The notes under the pieces: model-generated
The model's input: the letters and a program-made list of their open reading frames with translations, nothing else
What the model was told of the DNA's origin: nothing
The model's database searches: none
Translations under genes and position numbers: made by a program
Part shown: positions 26,683 to 36,400 of the stretch, in pieces
Position numbering within the stretch: position 1 is the first letter of the stretch
Layout of the letters: each line of letters opens with the position of its first letter
Source of the DNA: DASQZJ01 sp035638775
GTDB lineage: Bacteria > Pseudomonadota > Gammaproteobacteria > UBA5335 > SLRW01
Direction: 5' to 3'
Length of the DNA: 64,000 nucleotides
Assembly: GCA_035638775.1 (NCBI GenBank)
Contig: DASQZJ010000043.1
Location: forward strand, 25,650 to 89,649

Positions 26683-27238
26683 GCCCCGCCTGGCCGCTGA
26701 GGCGGGCCAGGTCGACGCCCAGCAGGCCGGCCGCGACCTCCCAGCGTCGCTCCCAGGGGGTCTGGAACAGGAGCTCGCTGTCGGCCGGCAGGCTCAGCCA
26801 GGCGTTGTCGAGCATCTCCTGCTCGAGCTGGCCGGGACCCCAGCCGGCGTAGCCGAGCACGATCAGGAAGTCGGCCGGTCCCTCGCCCCGGGCGAGCGCG
26901 CTGAGGATGTCCCGCGAGCTGGTGACGCTGATCTCCGCGCTCACCTGCAGGGTGGCGCTCCAGCCCTCGTCGGCGGGGTGCAGGACGAAACCCCGCTCGG
27001 GACTCACCGGACCGCCGAAGAACAGCAGCGCGTCCAGGTCCTCCCGTACCGGCACCTCGAGCTCCATCTGCGACATGATGTCGCTCAGGTGCAGCTCGCT
27101 GGGCCGGTTGATGATCAGTCCCAACGCTCCCTCGTCGTTGTGCTCGCAGATGTAGGTCACGGTCTGGGAGAAATTCGGATCCGCGAGCGTGGGCATCGCA
27201 ATGAGACACTGGTTGTGAAGATAGCCGCTGCCGCTCAT
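26675..27238 (-). CDS. yqgE: YqgE/AlgH family protein (DUF179)
   Basis: A 187-residue soluble protein with the family features LHNQCLIAMPTLADPNF, GALGLIINRPSEL, FFGGPVSPERGFVLH and VLGYAGWGPGQLE. The homologue AlgH has been linked to alginate expression in Pseudomonas, but the biochemical role is not settled. It overlaps ruvX by 8 nt and is the probable first gene of the yqgE-ruvX-pyrR-pyrB-pyrX run. Confidence 0.94.
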   Translation of the reverse strand: MSGSGYLHNQCLIAMPTLADPNFSQTVTYICEHNDEGALGLIINRPSELHLSDIMSQMELEVPVREDLDALLFFGGPVSPERGFVLHPADEGWSATLQVSAEISVTSSRDILSALARGEGPADFLIVLGYAGWGPGQLEQEMLDNAWLSLPADSELLFQTPWERRWEVAAGLLGVDLARLSGQAGHA

Positions 27239-27308
27239 GAAGGGATGATACTAACCCGTCCAGAGGGAATGCCACCTCGGACCGACGGCCGGCGCCCCGG
27301 CCGCGCTG

Positions 27309-28271
27309 TCACGAGCCCTGGCCGGGGCTGGCGTAGACCGCGCTCTTGGCCGTGGCCTGGCCGTCACCCGCGAGAAACCGCCACTCGTAGGCGAAATGGA
27401 TGGTGCGGGCATCCTTGCGCATGGCGCGCGAGAACGGGGCGAACGGTGCCGCCAGGCGCAGGATGCGCAGCACCGCGCGATCCAGGACCTTGTGGTGCGA
27501 AGGCTTGACGATCCGCACGTTGCGCAGGCTGCCGTCCGCGTTCACGGCCACCTCGACGGTCACCGTTCCCGATAGTCCCGCGCGTGCGGCCTGGTCCGGG
27601 AAGTGCAGGTTGCCCACCTGCTCGACCTTTCGTCGCCAGTCCGTCAGGTAGGGGGCGTACACGCTCGAACGGGTGTTGACCGAGATGAACTTGTCCCGCG
27701 GGTCGCGACTGCTGGCGCGGGCCGTGCGGGTGCGGTCGTCGGTCCCGCGTCGGTCCGGACGGCTGCGCTCGACCAGGCGGGAGAGCCGCAGCACGTGGCG
27801 GCTCTCGGTGTTCACCGCGCGCGCGGCACTCGGCGCCTGGCGCGGCGATTCCAGCGCCGTCACCAGCTGCTGCGCCACGCGCGTGGCGGAGGCCCGGGTG
27901 GCATCGGGGTCGAGCTGGGGGATGTCCGACGGCGATGCGAACGCCAGGTCCGCGGCGTCGGGCAGGCCGGCGTGGTCCATCGCCGCCGGCGTCGCCATGG
28001 CGCTGCGCGGCCGCACGTGCCGCCGGGTATTGCCGTTGCCGCGCTGGTTGATCTGGGCCAGGTAGTCGGGGCTGTCCGGTCGCGCCGTCTGGCGGCCGGT
28101 CACCAGCGTGACCTCCAGCCGCGACTGCAGGGGCGAGTCGAAGGCCTTCGACGAGAAGCCGATGCCCAGGATGATGATGCCGTGCACCAGCGCGGCGAAG
28201 AACAGCGTGGTCACCAGCCGGTCACGGCTCGTGATCTCACGGCTCTCCAGGGCGGGTGACGGACTGTTCAT
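27309..28271 (-). CDS. TonB-type energy transducer
   Basis: The protein (320 residues) has a short cytoplasmic N-terminus and one anchor helix (LVTTLFFAALVHGIIILGIGF). A long polar periplasmic linker follows, then a C-terminal TonB domain (about 215-310) with YLTDWRRKVEQVGNLHFP, GTVTVEVAVNADGSL and VLDRAVLRILRLAAPFAPF. It passes inner-membrane energy to an outer-membrane partner. In Pseudomonas the TonB at this place (TonB3) affects twitching, which fits the adjacent pil-chp cluster. Start MNSPSP was chosen over an upstream ATG for its GGGGGGA site. No ExbB/ExbD genes are nearby. Confidence 0.9.
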   Translation of the reverse strand: MNSPSPALESREITSRDRLVTTLFFAALVHGIIILGIGFSSKAFDSPLQSRLEVTLVTGRQTARPDSPDYLAQINQRGNGNTRRHVRPRSAMATPAAMDHAGLPDAADLAFASPSDIPQLDPDATRASATRVAQQLVTALESPRQAPSAARAVNTESRHVLRLSRLVERSRPDRRGTDDRTRTARASSRDPRDKFISVNTRSSVYAPYLTDWRRKVEQVGNLHFPDQAARAGLSGTVTVEVAVNADGSLRNVRIVKPSHHKVLDRAVLRILRLAAPFAPFSRAMRKDARTIHFAYEWRFLAGDGQATAKSAVYASPGQGS

Positions 28272-28370
28272 GCGATCCCCCCGGTCCACTGCAACAGAGT
28301 CTATACCGCGCAAAGGCCGCGCAGGAACCGCGCATCGTGAATCCGGTGCCGCGCGGCGGCCCGGGGCAGG

Positions 28371-29336
28371 TCATCGATCACGGGGGCTCCGTTCGAGCCG
28401 GCCGGCGATCGCGTCCATCAGTGTGCCGGCGATGTTGATCCCGTACTGGGCGTCCAGCTCGCGTACGCAGGTCGGGCTGGTGACGTTGATCTCGGTGAGG
28501 TAGTCACCGATCACGTCGAGCCCCACGAACAGCAGGCCCTTGTCCCGCGCGACCGGGGCTACCTGCTCGCAGATCCACCGGTCGCGCCGGGTCAGGGCGC
28601 GTCCCTCGCCGCGCCCGCCCGCGGCGAGGTTGCCGCGCAATTCGCCGGCCGCCGGGATCCGGGCGAGAGCGTAGGGCACCGGCTCCCCGTCGATCAGCAG
28701 GATGCGCTTGTCGCCTTCCGTGATCTCCGGCAGATAGCGCTGCGCCATGGCGAAACGCCGGCCGCGACCGGTGAGCGTTTCCAGGATCACGCTGGTGTTC
28801 GGGTCCCCGGTGCGTACCCGGAATATCGAAGTCCCGCCCATGCCGTCCAGCGGCTTGACGATGATGTCGCCGTGCTCGCCCAGGAAGTCGCGCATGCGCT
28901 GCATGCTGCTGCAGATCAGCGTCGGCGGACAGCACTGCGGGAACCAGGCGGTGTAGACCTTCTCGCTCACGTCGCGCAGGGCGGCGGGACGGTTGACCAC
29001 GAGCACACCTTCGTCCTCGGCGCGCTCCAGCACGTAGGTCGAATAGATGTACTCCAGGTCGAAGGGCGGGTCCTTGCGCATCAGGATCACGTCGAGCTCG
29101 GCGAGCGGACCGTCGTGCTCCTCTCCGAGCGAGTACCAGTCGGCGTTGCTGTCGGCCACCGTGAGCCGGCGTCGGCGCGCCCGGGGCTCGCCGTGCCGCA
29201 GGTACAGGTCGGCGGGCTCCACGTATTCGATCCGCCAGTCCCGGCGCTGGCATTCCAGCAGCATCGCCAGCGTCGTGTCCTTCCACGGCTTGATGCCGCC
29301 GATGGGATCCATCACCACCCCGACCGTGATGCTCAT
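28371..29336 (-). CDS. gshB: Glutathione synthetase
   Basis: A 321-residue ATP-grasp enzyme that adds glycine to gamma-glutamylcysteine. The N-terminal VGVVMDPIGGIKPWKDTTLAML is characteristic. The ATP-grasp region shows VKPLDGMGGTSIF, GDKRILLIDGEPVPYALAR and the Mg-binding EINVTSPTC end. I set the start at MSITVGV, the position of family members; the upstream open frame crosses the promoter region. gshB is divergent from pilG, as in Pseudomonas. Confidence 0.96.
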   Translation of the reverse strand: MSITVGVVMDPIGGIKPWKDTTLAMLLECQRRDWRIEYVEPADLYLRHGEPRARRRRLTVADSNADWYSLGEEHDGPLAELDVILMRKDPPFDLEYIYSTYVLERAEDEGVLVVNRPAALRDVSEKVYTAWFPQCCPPTLICSSMQRMRDFLGEHGDIIVKPLDGMGGTSIFRVRTGDPNTSVILETLTGRGRRFAMAQRYLPEITEGDKRILLIDGEPVPYALARIPAAGELRGNLAAGGRGEGRALTRRDRWICEQVAPVARDKGLLFVGLDVIGDYLTEINVTSPTCVRELDAQYGINIAGTLMDAIAGRLERSPRDR

Positions 29337-29682
29337 GCCAGGAAAAGCTCCCGTGGCTGGGTCCGCGCCGTCCGACCATCGGCGCTCGAATGGCCCTCCG
29401 ACGGTGCATGACCGGTGTATTCTGGGGGTATCATAAACCTCGCCGGGAGGGGTATGGTAATAGCGGCGATCATAAAAGCATCCGCACGTGACCGGATGCA
29501 TGGAACTCGAGCTCAGAGTGTGGTACAAGACTCGAAACCGTGAGAAAACCCGGCATTTATGGGCACCACTTGAGGTGTTTTGACAAGGAAGAAGAGCAGG
29601 CGCGTCCCGCTGGAGGCACGCCGGGGTTTCGAGCCACAGGGCTGCCGGCGAGCGCCCGCCACACGCGCAAGGGGTCAAGGTC
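29337..29682. other. Divergent gshB/pilG promoter region (346 bp, no gene seen)
   Basis: The stretch is clearly richer in A+T than its surroundings. For gshB a possible -10 (TATGAT on the minus strand) lies at 29435-29430 with only a weak -35. An imperfect hairpin, GCATCCG ... CGGATGC, is at 29478-29499, and a TTGACA hexamer is at 29580-29585, about 100 nt before pilG, without a clear -10. Open frames here have no homology. I could not identify a tRNA or leader peptide. Confidence 0.4.
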
Positions 29683-30195
29683 TTGGAGAAGCTAGCCGCA
29701 TACGCCGAATATCCTTCCGCGCAGGCCGCCTCGGCCGTTGCGCGACGGGCCGTCAGCAGCGCGCCGCTGCATGAGCGGGGCGCGGCGGTACCGCGCACCA
29801 ACGGTACCGGAGGTGCCGGCGACCTGCACGGGCTGAAGGTGATGGTCATCGACGACAGCAAGACCATCCGCCGTACCGCCGAGACGCTCCTCCAGAAGGA
29901 GGGCTGCGAGGTCGTGGCCGCCAGCGACGGCTACGAGGCCCTCGCCAAGATCGCGGATCATCGGCCGGACATGATCTTCGTCGACATCATGATGCCGCGG
30001 CTCGACGGCTATCAGACCTGTGCGCTGATCAAGCAGAACAAGGCCTTCCGCCGCATTCCGGTCATCCTGCTCTCGAGCAAGGACGGCCTGTTTGATCGCG
30101 CCCGCGGGCGCATCGTCGGATCGGAACAGTATCTCACCAAGCCGTTCACGCGGGACGAACTGATCGAAACGATCCGAAACTACATGCAGAAGTAG
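29683..30195 (+). CDS. pilG: Twitching-motility response regulator PilG
   Basis: A single-domain receiver of the pil-chp pathway (170 residues), nearly identical in pattern to PilG: LKVMVIDDSKTIRRTAETLL, phospho-acceptor D101 in FVDIMMPRLDGYQT, LLSSKDGLFDRARG and YLTKPFTRDEL. Phosphorylated by ChpA, it promotes pilus extension and cAMP signalling in Pseudomonas. Only TTG 29683, 8 nt after AAGGGG, offers a start with a ribosome-binding site. This gives about 45 low-complexity residues before the receiver that PilG of Pseudomonas (about 135 residues) does not have. Confidence 0.92.
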   Translation: MEKLAAYAEYPSAQAASAVARRAVSSAPLHERGAAVPRTNGTGGAGDLHGLKVMVIDDSKTIRRTAETLLQKEGCEVVAASDGYEALAKIADHRPDMIFVDIMMPRLDGYQTCALIKQNKAFRRIPVILLSSKDGLFDRARGRIVGSEQYLTKPFTRDELIETIRNYMQK

Positions 30196-30285
30196 AACTG
30201 CCGAGGTCTCCCCGGGACCCCCAGCTCATCCGGGCGGTACCGAGAATATGGCGGTCTGGCAGATTCTTTGATGGGGGATCCAGCC

Positions 30286-30648
30286 ATGCCAAAAATACTA
30301 ATCATCGACGACTCGCCCACCGAGGTCTACCTCCTGCAGAACATGGTCGAGAAACACGGCTTCGAGACCGTGGTGGCCAACAGCGGTGAGGAAGGGATCC
30401 AGCAGGCGATCGAAACCCAGCCGGACGCGATCATCATGGACATCGTCATGCCGGGCATGAGCGGTTTTCAGGCCACCCGACGCCTGAGCAAGGATGCCCA
30501 GACCGCCAATATTCCCGTGGTCATCGTGACGACCAAGGACCAGGAGACCGACCGGATCTGGGGCCTGCGCCAGGGCGCCGTCGATTACATCATGAAGCCG
30601 GTCAAGGAGCAGGAGCTCGTCGACAAGCTGCGCGCCGCGATCGGCTGA
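30286..30648 (+). CDS. pilH: Twitching-motility response regulator PilH
   Basis: A 120-residue stand-alone receiver: KILIIDDSPTEVYLLQNM, D52 in IIMDIVMPGMSGFQATR, and VTTKDQETDRIWG with the conserved Thr and the DYIMKPV Lys. In Pseudomonas PilH opposes PilG in pilus retraction control. ATG 30286 is chosen because GGGGG lies 8 nt before it; an in-frame ATG six codons earlier has none. It follows pilG after 90 nt and precedes pilI by 12 nt. Confidence 0.95.
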   Translation: MPKILIIDDSPTEVYLLQNMVEKHGFETVVANSGEEGIQQAIETQPDAIIMDIVMPGMSGFQATRRLSKDAQTANIPVVIVTTKDQETDRIWGLRQGAVDYIMKPVKEQELVDKLRAAIG

Positions 30649-30660
30649 GGTGCTGCGCGC

Positions 30661-31230
30661 ATGACGGGACTGGCCCGGTTCGCCGACGATCCGTTTCGTG
30701 CCCTGCAGGAGATCGAGCACCGGAGCCGCCAGGTATCCGGCCGGATCGGCAGCAGCGTTGCCGGTGCGCGCGGCGAGTGGGTCGGTCTGGGCTTTCGCTT
30801 CGGCACGCATCGCTTTACCGCGCCCCGGGACGAGGTTCGGGAGGTCCTGGTCTGCCCGCCGCTGACCCGGATCCCGGGAGCCAAGCCGTGGCTGCGGGGG
30901 GTGGGGAACCTGCGCGGAACCCTGCTTCCGGTGACCGACCTCGCCTACCTCATGGAAGGGCGGGCAACCGCTTTGCGGGGGCACGCCACGCGGGTCGTGG
31001 TCCTGCGTCACCCGTCTTTCGCCGCCGGGTTCCTGGTGGAGGAAGTGTTCGGTTTCCAGCAGTTCATCGCCGACCAGGCGGTGCCGCCGCCGGCGGACTT
31101 GCCGGCGCCGTGCCGCGAATTCGTCACCGGCGCCTATCGGCAGGAGGAAACCTGGCCGGTCATCAGCCTGCAGGCGCTGGCGGACAGCCAGGTGTTCCAG
31201 AACGCCGCCGACCGGGAGTACCTGATGTGA
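30661..31230 (+). CDS. pilI: CheW-like coupling protein PilI
   Basis: A 189-residue CheW-domain protein (residues about 40-180: LGFRFGTHRFTAPRDEVREVL, GVGNLRGTLLPVTDLAYLM). It links the receptor PilJ to the kinase ChpA in the pilus chemosensory array. The N-terminal leader (RFADDPFRALQEIEHRSRQ) is as in PilI of Pseudomonas. Gene order H-I-J is conserved. Confidence 0.95.
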   Translation: MTGLARFADDPFRALQEIEHRSRQVSGRIGSSVAGARGEWVGLGFRFGTHRFTAPRDEVREVLVCPPLTRIPGAKPWLRGVGNLRGTLLPVTDLAYLMEGRATALRGHATRVVVLRHPSFAAGFLVEEVFGFQQFIADQAVPPPADLPAPCREFVTGAYRQEETWPVISLQALADSQVFQNAADREYLM

Positions 31231-31313
31231 CGGGCATGGGGGGGCGGACCAGGGGAGCCCTTCGCGAACACCGCCGGGGCGGCGGAGCACGGGTCGTCGC
31301 CTAAGGAGAAGCT

Positions 31314-33344
31314 ATGGCAAAGGCAAAGAAGAACAAGGCCGGCACCGGGGGGCGCACCAACCGGCGGTTCATCCTGCTGCTGGTTCTCCTGGCACTCTCG
31401 GTCGCCGGCAGTGTCGTGATCTTCGTCTACCTCGGATCGGTGCAGGGCCACGACAAGCAATACCTCGAAATCACGCGCCAGCAGAGCCGCCAGAGTGATC
31501 GCATCAGCCGCTACGCGATGCTGGCGGTACGCGGCCAGGCTTCCAACCCGGGTGCGGGCGCCGGCCCGTTCCAGGCGCTGGTCAGCGCCAAGTCCGGGTT
31601 CGGCCACGACGTGGCCGTCCTGGCGCACGGTGATCCCGCCCGGGGGCTGCCGCCCGCGCCTGCCGCGGTGCGTCCGGCGGTCGGGAAGGTGCGCGGCCTC
31701 TGGCAGAAGCTCGACAGGCACCTGGAGGTGATCCTGAGTGGCCGCGATTACCTGCCGAAAGCGCACGGTTACGCCGCCACCCTGGACGATCTGCTGCCCG
31801 CGATGGCTTCCCGGCTCCAGGACCTCGCCGGCCGGGCTCACGGCAGTCGGGCGGACGTCCTCGAGCAACAGGTGGTGCGGGTGCAGCGCATCAATCGGCA
31901 GGTCGACGCGCTGGTTCACGGCACGGGCGATCGGACGCCCTCGGGCAAGCAGCTCAAGCAGTCCATCGAGGCCCTCGGCACCGCGCTCCAGGGGCTGCGC
32001 CACGGCGATCCCTCGATGGGGCTCACGGCGGCCGGCAGCGCCCGGGCGCGCCAGGCTCTGGACAGCCTGCTCGGGGACTACGGGAAGATGTCCGGGCAGG
32101 GGGAATACATCGCGGCCCACGCGGACGGGCTCCGCAAGGCGCAGCAGGCGCTCGCCGGGCTCGCGACCGAGCCCCTGCAGAACGCGCTGGCGCAGCAGGA
32201 ACAGGCATTCCGCATGGTCGCGCAGGATCGGCCCGTGAAGGGGATCTACGGGGTCGCCCTGGCGGTGCTGGCGGCCCTGCTGCTGGTGATGGCCATCTAC
32301 AGCATGACCTCGCAGATCCGCCGCCTGTTGCGCAACGCGCGGGACCAGAACAGCCGCAACCAGGATGCCATCCTGCAGCTGCTGGACGAGATGGGCACGC
32401 TCGCCGAGGGCGACCTCACGGTGCAGGCGAGCGTCAGCGAGGACATCACGGGCGCCATCGCCGACTCCATCAACTACGCGATCGAGGCGCTGCGCGACCT
32501 GGTCACGACCATCAACAGCACGGCGGAGCGGGTCGCGACCGCGGCTTCGGAGTCCCAGGACAATGCCGGCCGGCTGATCCGGGCCAGCGAGCAGCAGAGC
32601 CGGCAGATCAATGCCACCAGCGGCGCCATCGAGAACATGGCGCATTCGATCAGCCAGGTGTCGGAGAATGCCCAGCGCTCGGCCAAGGTGGCGCAGCAGT
32701 CGGTGCAGACCGCGGCCAAGGGCGGCACGGCGGTACGCCGCACCATCGAGGGCATGGACAGCATCCGCGAGCAGATCCAGGAGACATCGAAGCGCATCAA
32801 GCGCCTCGGCGAGAGCTCCCAGGAGATCGGCAACATCGTCGAGCTGATCAACGATATCGCGGAACAGACCAACATCCTGGCCCTGAACGCGGCGATCCAG
32901 GCATCCGCCGCCGGCGAGCAGGGCCGCGGGTTCGCGGTCGTGGCCGACGAGGTCCAGCGGCTCGCGGAACGCTCGACCAACGCAACCAAGCAGATCGAGG
33001 CGCTGGTGCGCACGATCCAGGCGGACACCAACGAGGCGGTGACCTCGATGGAGAACAGCACCTCCGGGGTGGTGGCCGGTGCCAAGCTGGCCGAGGACGC
33101 GGGCAACGCGCTGGACGAGATCGAACGCGTGTCGAACCAGATCGCGAGCCTGGTCCAGAGTATCTCGGACGCAGCACGCCAGCAGTCCCGGCAGGCGGCC
33201 GAAGTAACCAGCAACATGACCCAGATCCAGAAGGTTACGCAGGAGACGGCAGAGGGCACCCGCGAGACCGGGGACGCGATCGGGCGGCTTGCCGAGCTGG
33301 CGACGGAGCTGCGCGAGTCCGTGGCCGGGTTCAAGCTGCCATGA
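31314..33344 (+). CDS. pilJ: Methyl-accepting chemotaxis protein PilJ
   Basis: The 676-residue receptor of the pil-chp system. The first membrane helix is FILLLVLLALSVAGSVVIFVYL (about 17-38). A helical periplasmic sensor domain with PilJ-type repeats follows, then a second helix (GVALAVLAALLLVMAIY, about 306-322), a HAMP-like segment and a cytoplasmic signalling hairpin. The tip has the highly conserved NDIAEQTNILALNAAIQASAAGEQG-like stretch. In Pseudomonas it senses pilus tension or PilA. AAGGAG lies just before the ATG. Confidence 0.96.
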   Translation: MAKAKKNKAGTGGRTNRRFILLLVLLALSVAGSVVIFVYLGSVQGHDKQYLEITRQQSRQSDRISRYAMLAVRGQASNPGAGAGPFQALVSAKSGFGHDVAVLAHGDPARGLPPAPAAVRPAVGKVRGLWQKLDRHLEVILSGRDYLPKAHGYAATLDDLLPAMASRLQDLAGRAHGSRADVLEQQVVRVQRINRQVDALVHGTGDRTPSGKQLKQSIEALGTALQGLRHGDPSMGLTAAGSARARQALDSLLGDYGKMSGQGEYIAAHADGLRKAQQALAGLATEPLQNALAQQEQAFRMVAQDRPVKGIYGVALAVLAALLLVMAIYSMTSQIRRLLRNARDQNSRNQDAILQLLDEMGTLAEGDLTVQASVSEDITGAIADSINYAIEALRDLVTTINSTAERVATAASESQDNAGRLIRASEQQSRQINATSGAIENMAHSISQVSENAQRSAKVAQQSVQTAAKGGTAVRRTIEGMDSIREQIQETSKRIKRLGESSQEIGNIVELINDIAEQTNILALNAAIQASAAGEQGRGFAVVADEVQRLAERSTNATKQIEALVRTIQADTNEAVTSMENSTSGVVAGAKLAEDAGNALDEIERVSNQIASLVQSISDAARQQSRQAAEVTSNMTQIQKVTQETAEGTRETGDAIGRLAELATELRESVAGFKLP

Positions 33345-33421
33345 CCGCCGGCGCGCGCCGGACAACATAAGGGGCGATCGGGCCCGCTTCCCGCCCGGGG
33401 GCGGGCCGGGGTTTACGGCCT

Positions 33422-36400
33422 ATGATAAAGCAGTCGGTTTCCGACTCCCTGCAATGGGTCAAGACGCAGCTCGACCAGTCGTTGCTGGCTGCCCGCAACG
33501 AGCTCGAGGCGTACCTCGATTCGCCGGAGGACGCATCGCCGCTGGAGCGCTGCGCGGGTGAGCTGCACCAGGTCGCCGGGACGCTCGCCATGCTGGAGCT
33601 GATCGGGCCGGTGCTGATCACGCGGGAGCTCGAGTTCCTGCTGCAGCAGCTGCGTGACGGCAGCGCGCCACAGACCGTCTACGAGCCCATGCTGGCGGGC
33701 CTGATGGTGCTCCCGCACTATCTCGAGCGGCTGCTGCACGGGCAGATGGACCTGCCGCTGCTGCTGCTGCCCCAGCTGAACGGGCTGCGCATGGCCGCCG
33801 GCAAGCGCACGTTCTCCGAGGTCGACCTGTTCATCGAGACCCTGCCGGGGCTGCCGGACAACGACTACCTGCCGCCCGAGACGGTGAGCGGCGACGCCGC
33901 GGCGGAGGCACGGCGGCAGCGGGGTCCATTCCAGTCCGGCCTGTTGCGGTGGATGAAGGACCCCACGGCGGAGCAGCACCTGCAGCGCATGCTGGACGCG
34001 ATGGTGCGGATGCAGGAAGCCAGCGGCGAGCGGGATGCCTACCGGCTCTGGGGCGCGGCGGCGGGCGTGATCGAGGCGCTCAAGGACCGCGGCCTGGAAG
34101 CGGACAACACGCTCAAGCAACTGCTCGGGCGCCTGGACCGGCAGCTCAAGCAGGTCGCCGATACCGGGCAGCCGCACGAGGCGGAACGGCTGTTCCTGTC
34201 CCTGCTCTATTATGCCGGCCGGGCCCGCTCGAGCGGCCAGCGCCTGCGGCACCTCCACGACGCGTTCGGGCTCGCCGAGCTGGTCCCGGATCCGGAGGAG
34301 CTCGAGCGGGCACGCCAGGCAATGGCGGGGCCTGACGCGGAGCTGATCGGCAGCGTCTCGCGCGCGATCCGGGAGGACCTGGTGAGCGTCAAGGAGGCGC
34401 TCGACGTGTTCCTGCGCGTCGAGGACACCCCCACCGACGACCTCGCGCCCCTGGTGGAGACGCTCGAACGCGTCGCCAACACCCTCGGCATGATCAACAT
34501 GCGGGGCATGGAGGAGCTGGTCGACGAGCAGGCCGCCGCCCTCAAGGCCATCAGCGACGGCGAGGCGGACGCGAGCGAGGCCGGCCTGCTCGAGATCGCG
34601 CGCAATCTGCTCAACGTCGAGAGCCGGCTGGAAAGCGACGAGCTCCGCGACATCGAGCCCGGGGAGGGCGATTCCGAGGAGCCCCGCGGGGTCGACCTCG
34701 AGGTCGGCCGGGCCGTGTTCCGGGAGTCGATCCGCAACCTCGCGCGCGTCAAGGAGAGTCTCACCGAGTTCCTGGAGCAGGAAGGCGATGCGTCCCTGGT
34801 CCGGGAGTCGATCCAGCTGCTGCACGAGATCGAGGCCAGCCTGGCGATGCTGGAGCTGGATCGTCCGGGCAGACTGCTCGGAGCGCTGCGCGAATACCTG
34901 GCGAGCGAGATACTCGAGCGCGGCCACACGCCCGGGAGCGCCACGCTGGAGATCATCGCGGACGCCGTCATCAGTGTCGAGTACTACCTCGAGGCCCTGC
35001 GGGAGGGGCGCACCAGCCCCGAGAGCATCCTCGATACCACCGAGGGCTACGTCGATCTGCTGCAGCAGGAGCCCACCGGTGACTGGACCGCCGTGGCCGC
35101 CGGGTCGGGCGCGGGCCAGCCGGCCGGAGAAGCGGCCGGCGAGGGCCGGGAACAGCCGTCGACCGCGGAGGAGAGCGAAGCATCGCCGGGTGAGGCCGCT
35201 GCCCCGGAGGAGTCCGCCGAGGAAGAGCGGCCCGCCGTCACGGAGGGGGAAGGCGAGGGGCACCGGGCAGCGCCAGTGGCGCCGCCGCAGGACGACGTCG
35301 ACGAGGAGATCGTGGACATCTTCCTCGAAGAAGCGGAAGAGGTCCTGGAGACGTTCTCGGAATTCCTGCCCCGCTGGCGCAACAATCCCGGGGACAACGA
35401 GGCCCTGGTCACCGTGCGGCGGGGCTTCCACACGCTCAAGGGCAGCGGCCGCATGGTCGGCGCGGAGTTCATGGGCGAGTTCGCCTGGTCGATCGAGAAC
35501 ATGCTCAACCGGGTGATCGACCAGACCGTGCAGCGCACCGACGAGGTCGTCGCCCTCATCGACGAGGCCGTTGCGGCCCTGCCCGAGCTGCTGCAGCAGC
35601 TGCGCGACGGGACGCCGCCGCAGACCGACGTGCTGGGGATCATCGCGCGCGCCTACGAGATCGCCCAGCCGGGAAGCGCGGAGGCCGAGCGGGCCGCGGA
35701 GGCCGCGGGCAAGGCCCTGCACGAGGCCACCGGTACCGCGCCGCCGGAGGGCGGGGCGGTACCGGCGGAGCCGGGCCCGGAACAGGAGCCGTCCGCGGAA
35801 GAAGCGGGCGGGGGAACGGCGTCCGCCCGCGAAGCGGGGGCGGCGCCGCCCGGTGGCGAGGCGGAAGAGGAGTCGCCGCCGGGTGAGCCGGCAGCGGAAC
35901 CGGCCGGGACCGGAGCGACGGCGGCACCGGAGCCGGGGACGGAGGATGGCGGGCCGGCCGCGGAGCCTCCGGAGACGGAAGCCGGCGCACCGCGCATGGA
36001 CTCCGTGCTGTACGAGATCTTCGCCAAGGAATGCACCGGGCATCTCCAGACCGTCGATGCCTGCCTGCAGGCCGCCCGTGACGGCGAGGAGGCGGAAACC
36101 GTCGGCGACGACCTGATACGCGCCCTGCACACCCTGCACGGCAGTGCCAACATGGCGGAAGCGACCGGGATCGCCGAGCTGGCCCGCCGGCTGGAGCACC
36201 TCGCCAAGGCGATGCACAACAAGGGCATGACGCTGGCCGGCGAGACGGAGTCGCTTTTCCGTACCAGCACCGACGCGGTCCGCGACATCCTCGAAGCGCT
36301 GGGCGACAGCGCCGTCCCCATGCCGGACCACAGCGAGCTCTGGGCCCGTATCGAGGCATACGAGCGTGAGCTGATCGAGCGCGACATCGGTCATCGCCAC

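Noticed and set aside
30255..30265. TCTGGCAGATT upstream of pilH, identical to part of the MITE-like arm
   Set aside because: Only 11 nt match and no second arm is near; chance similarity is likely.
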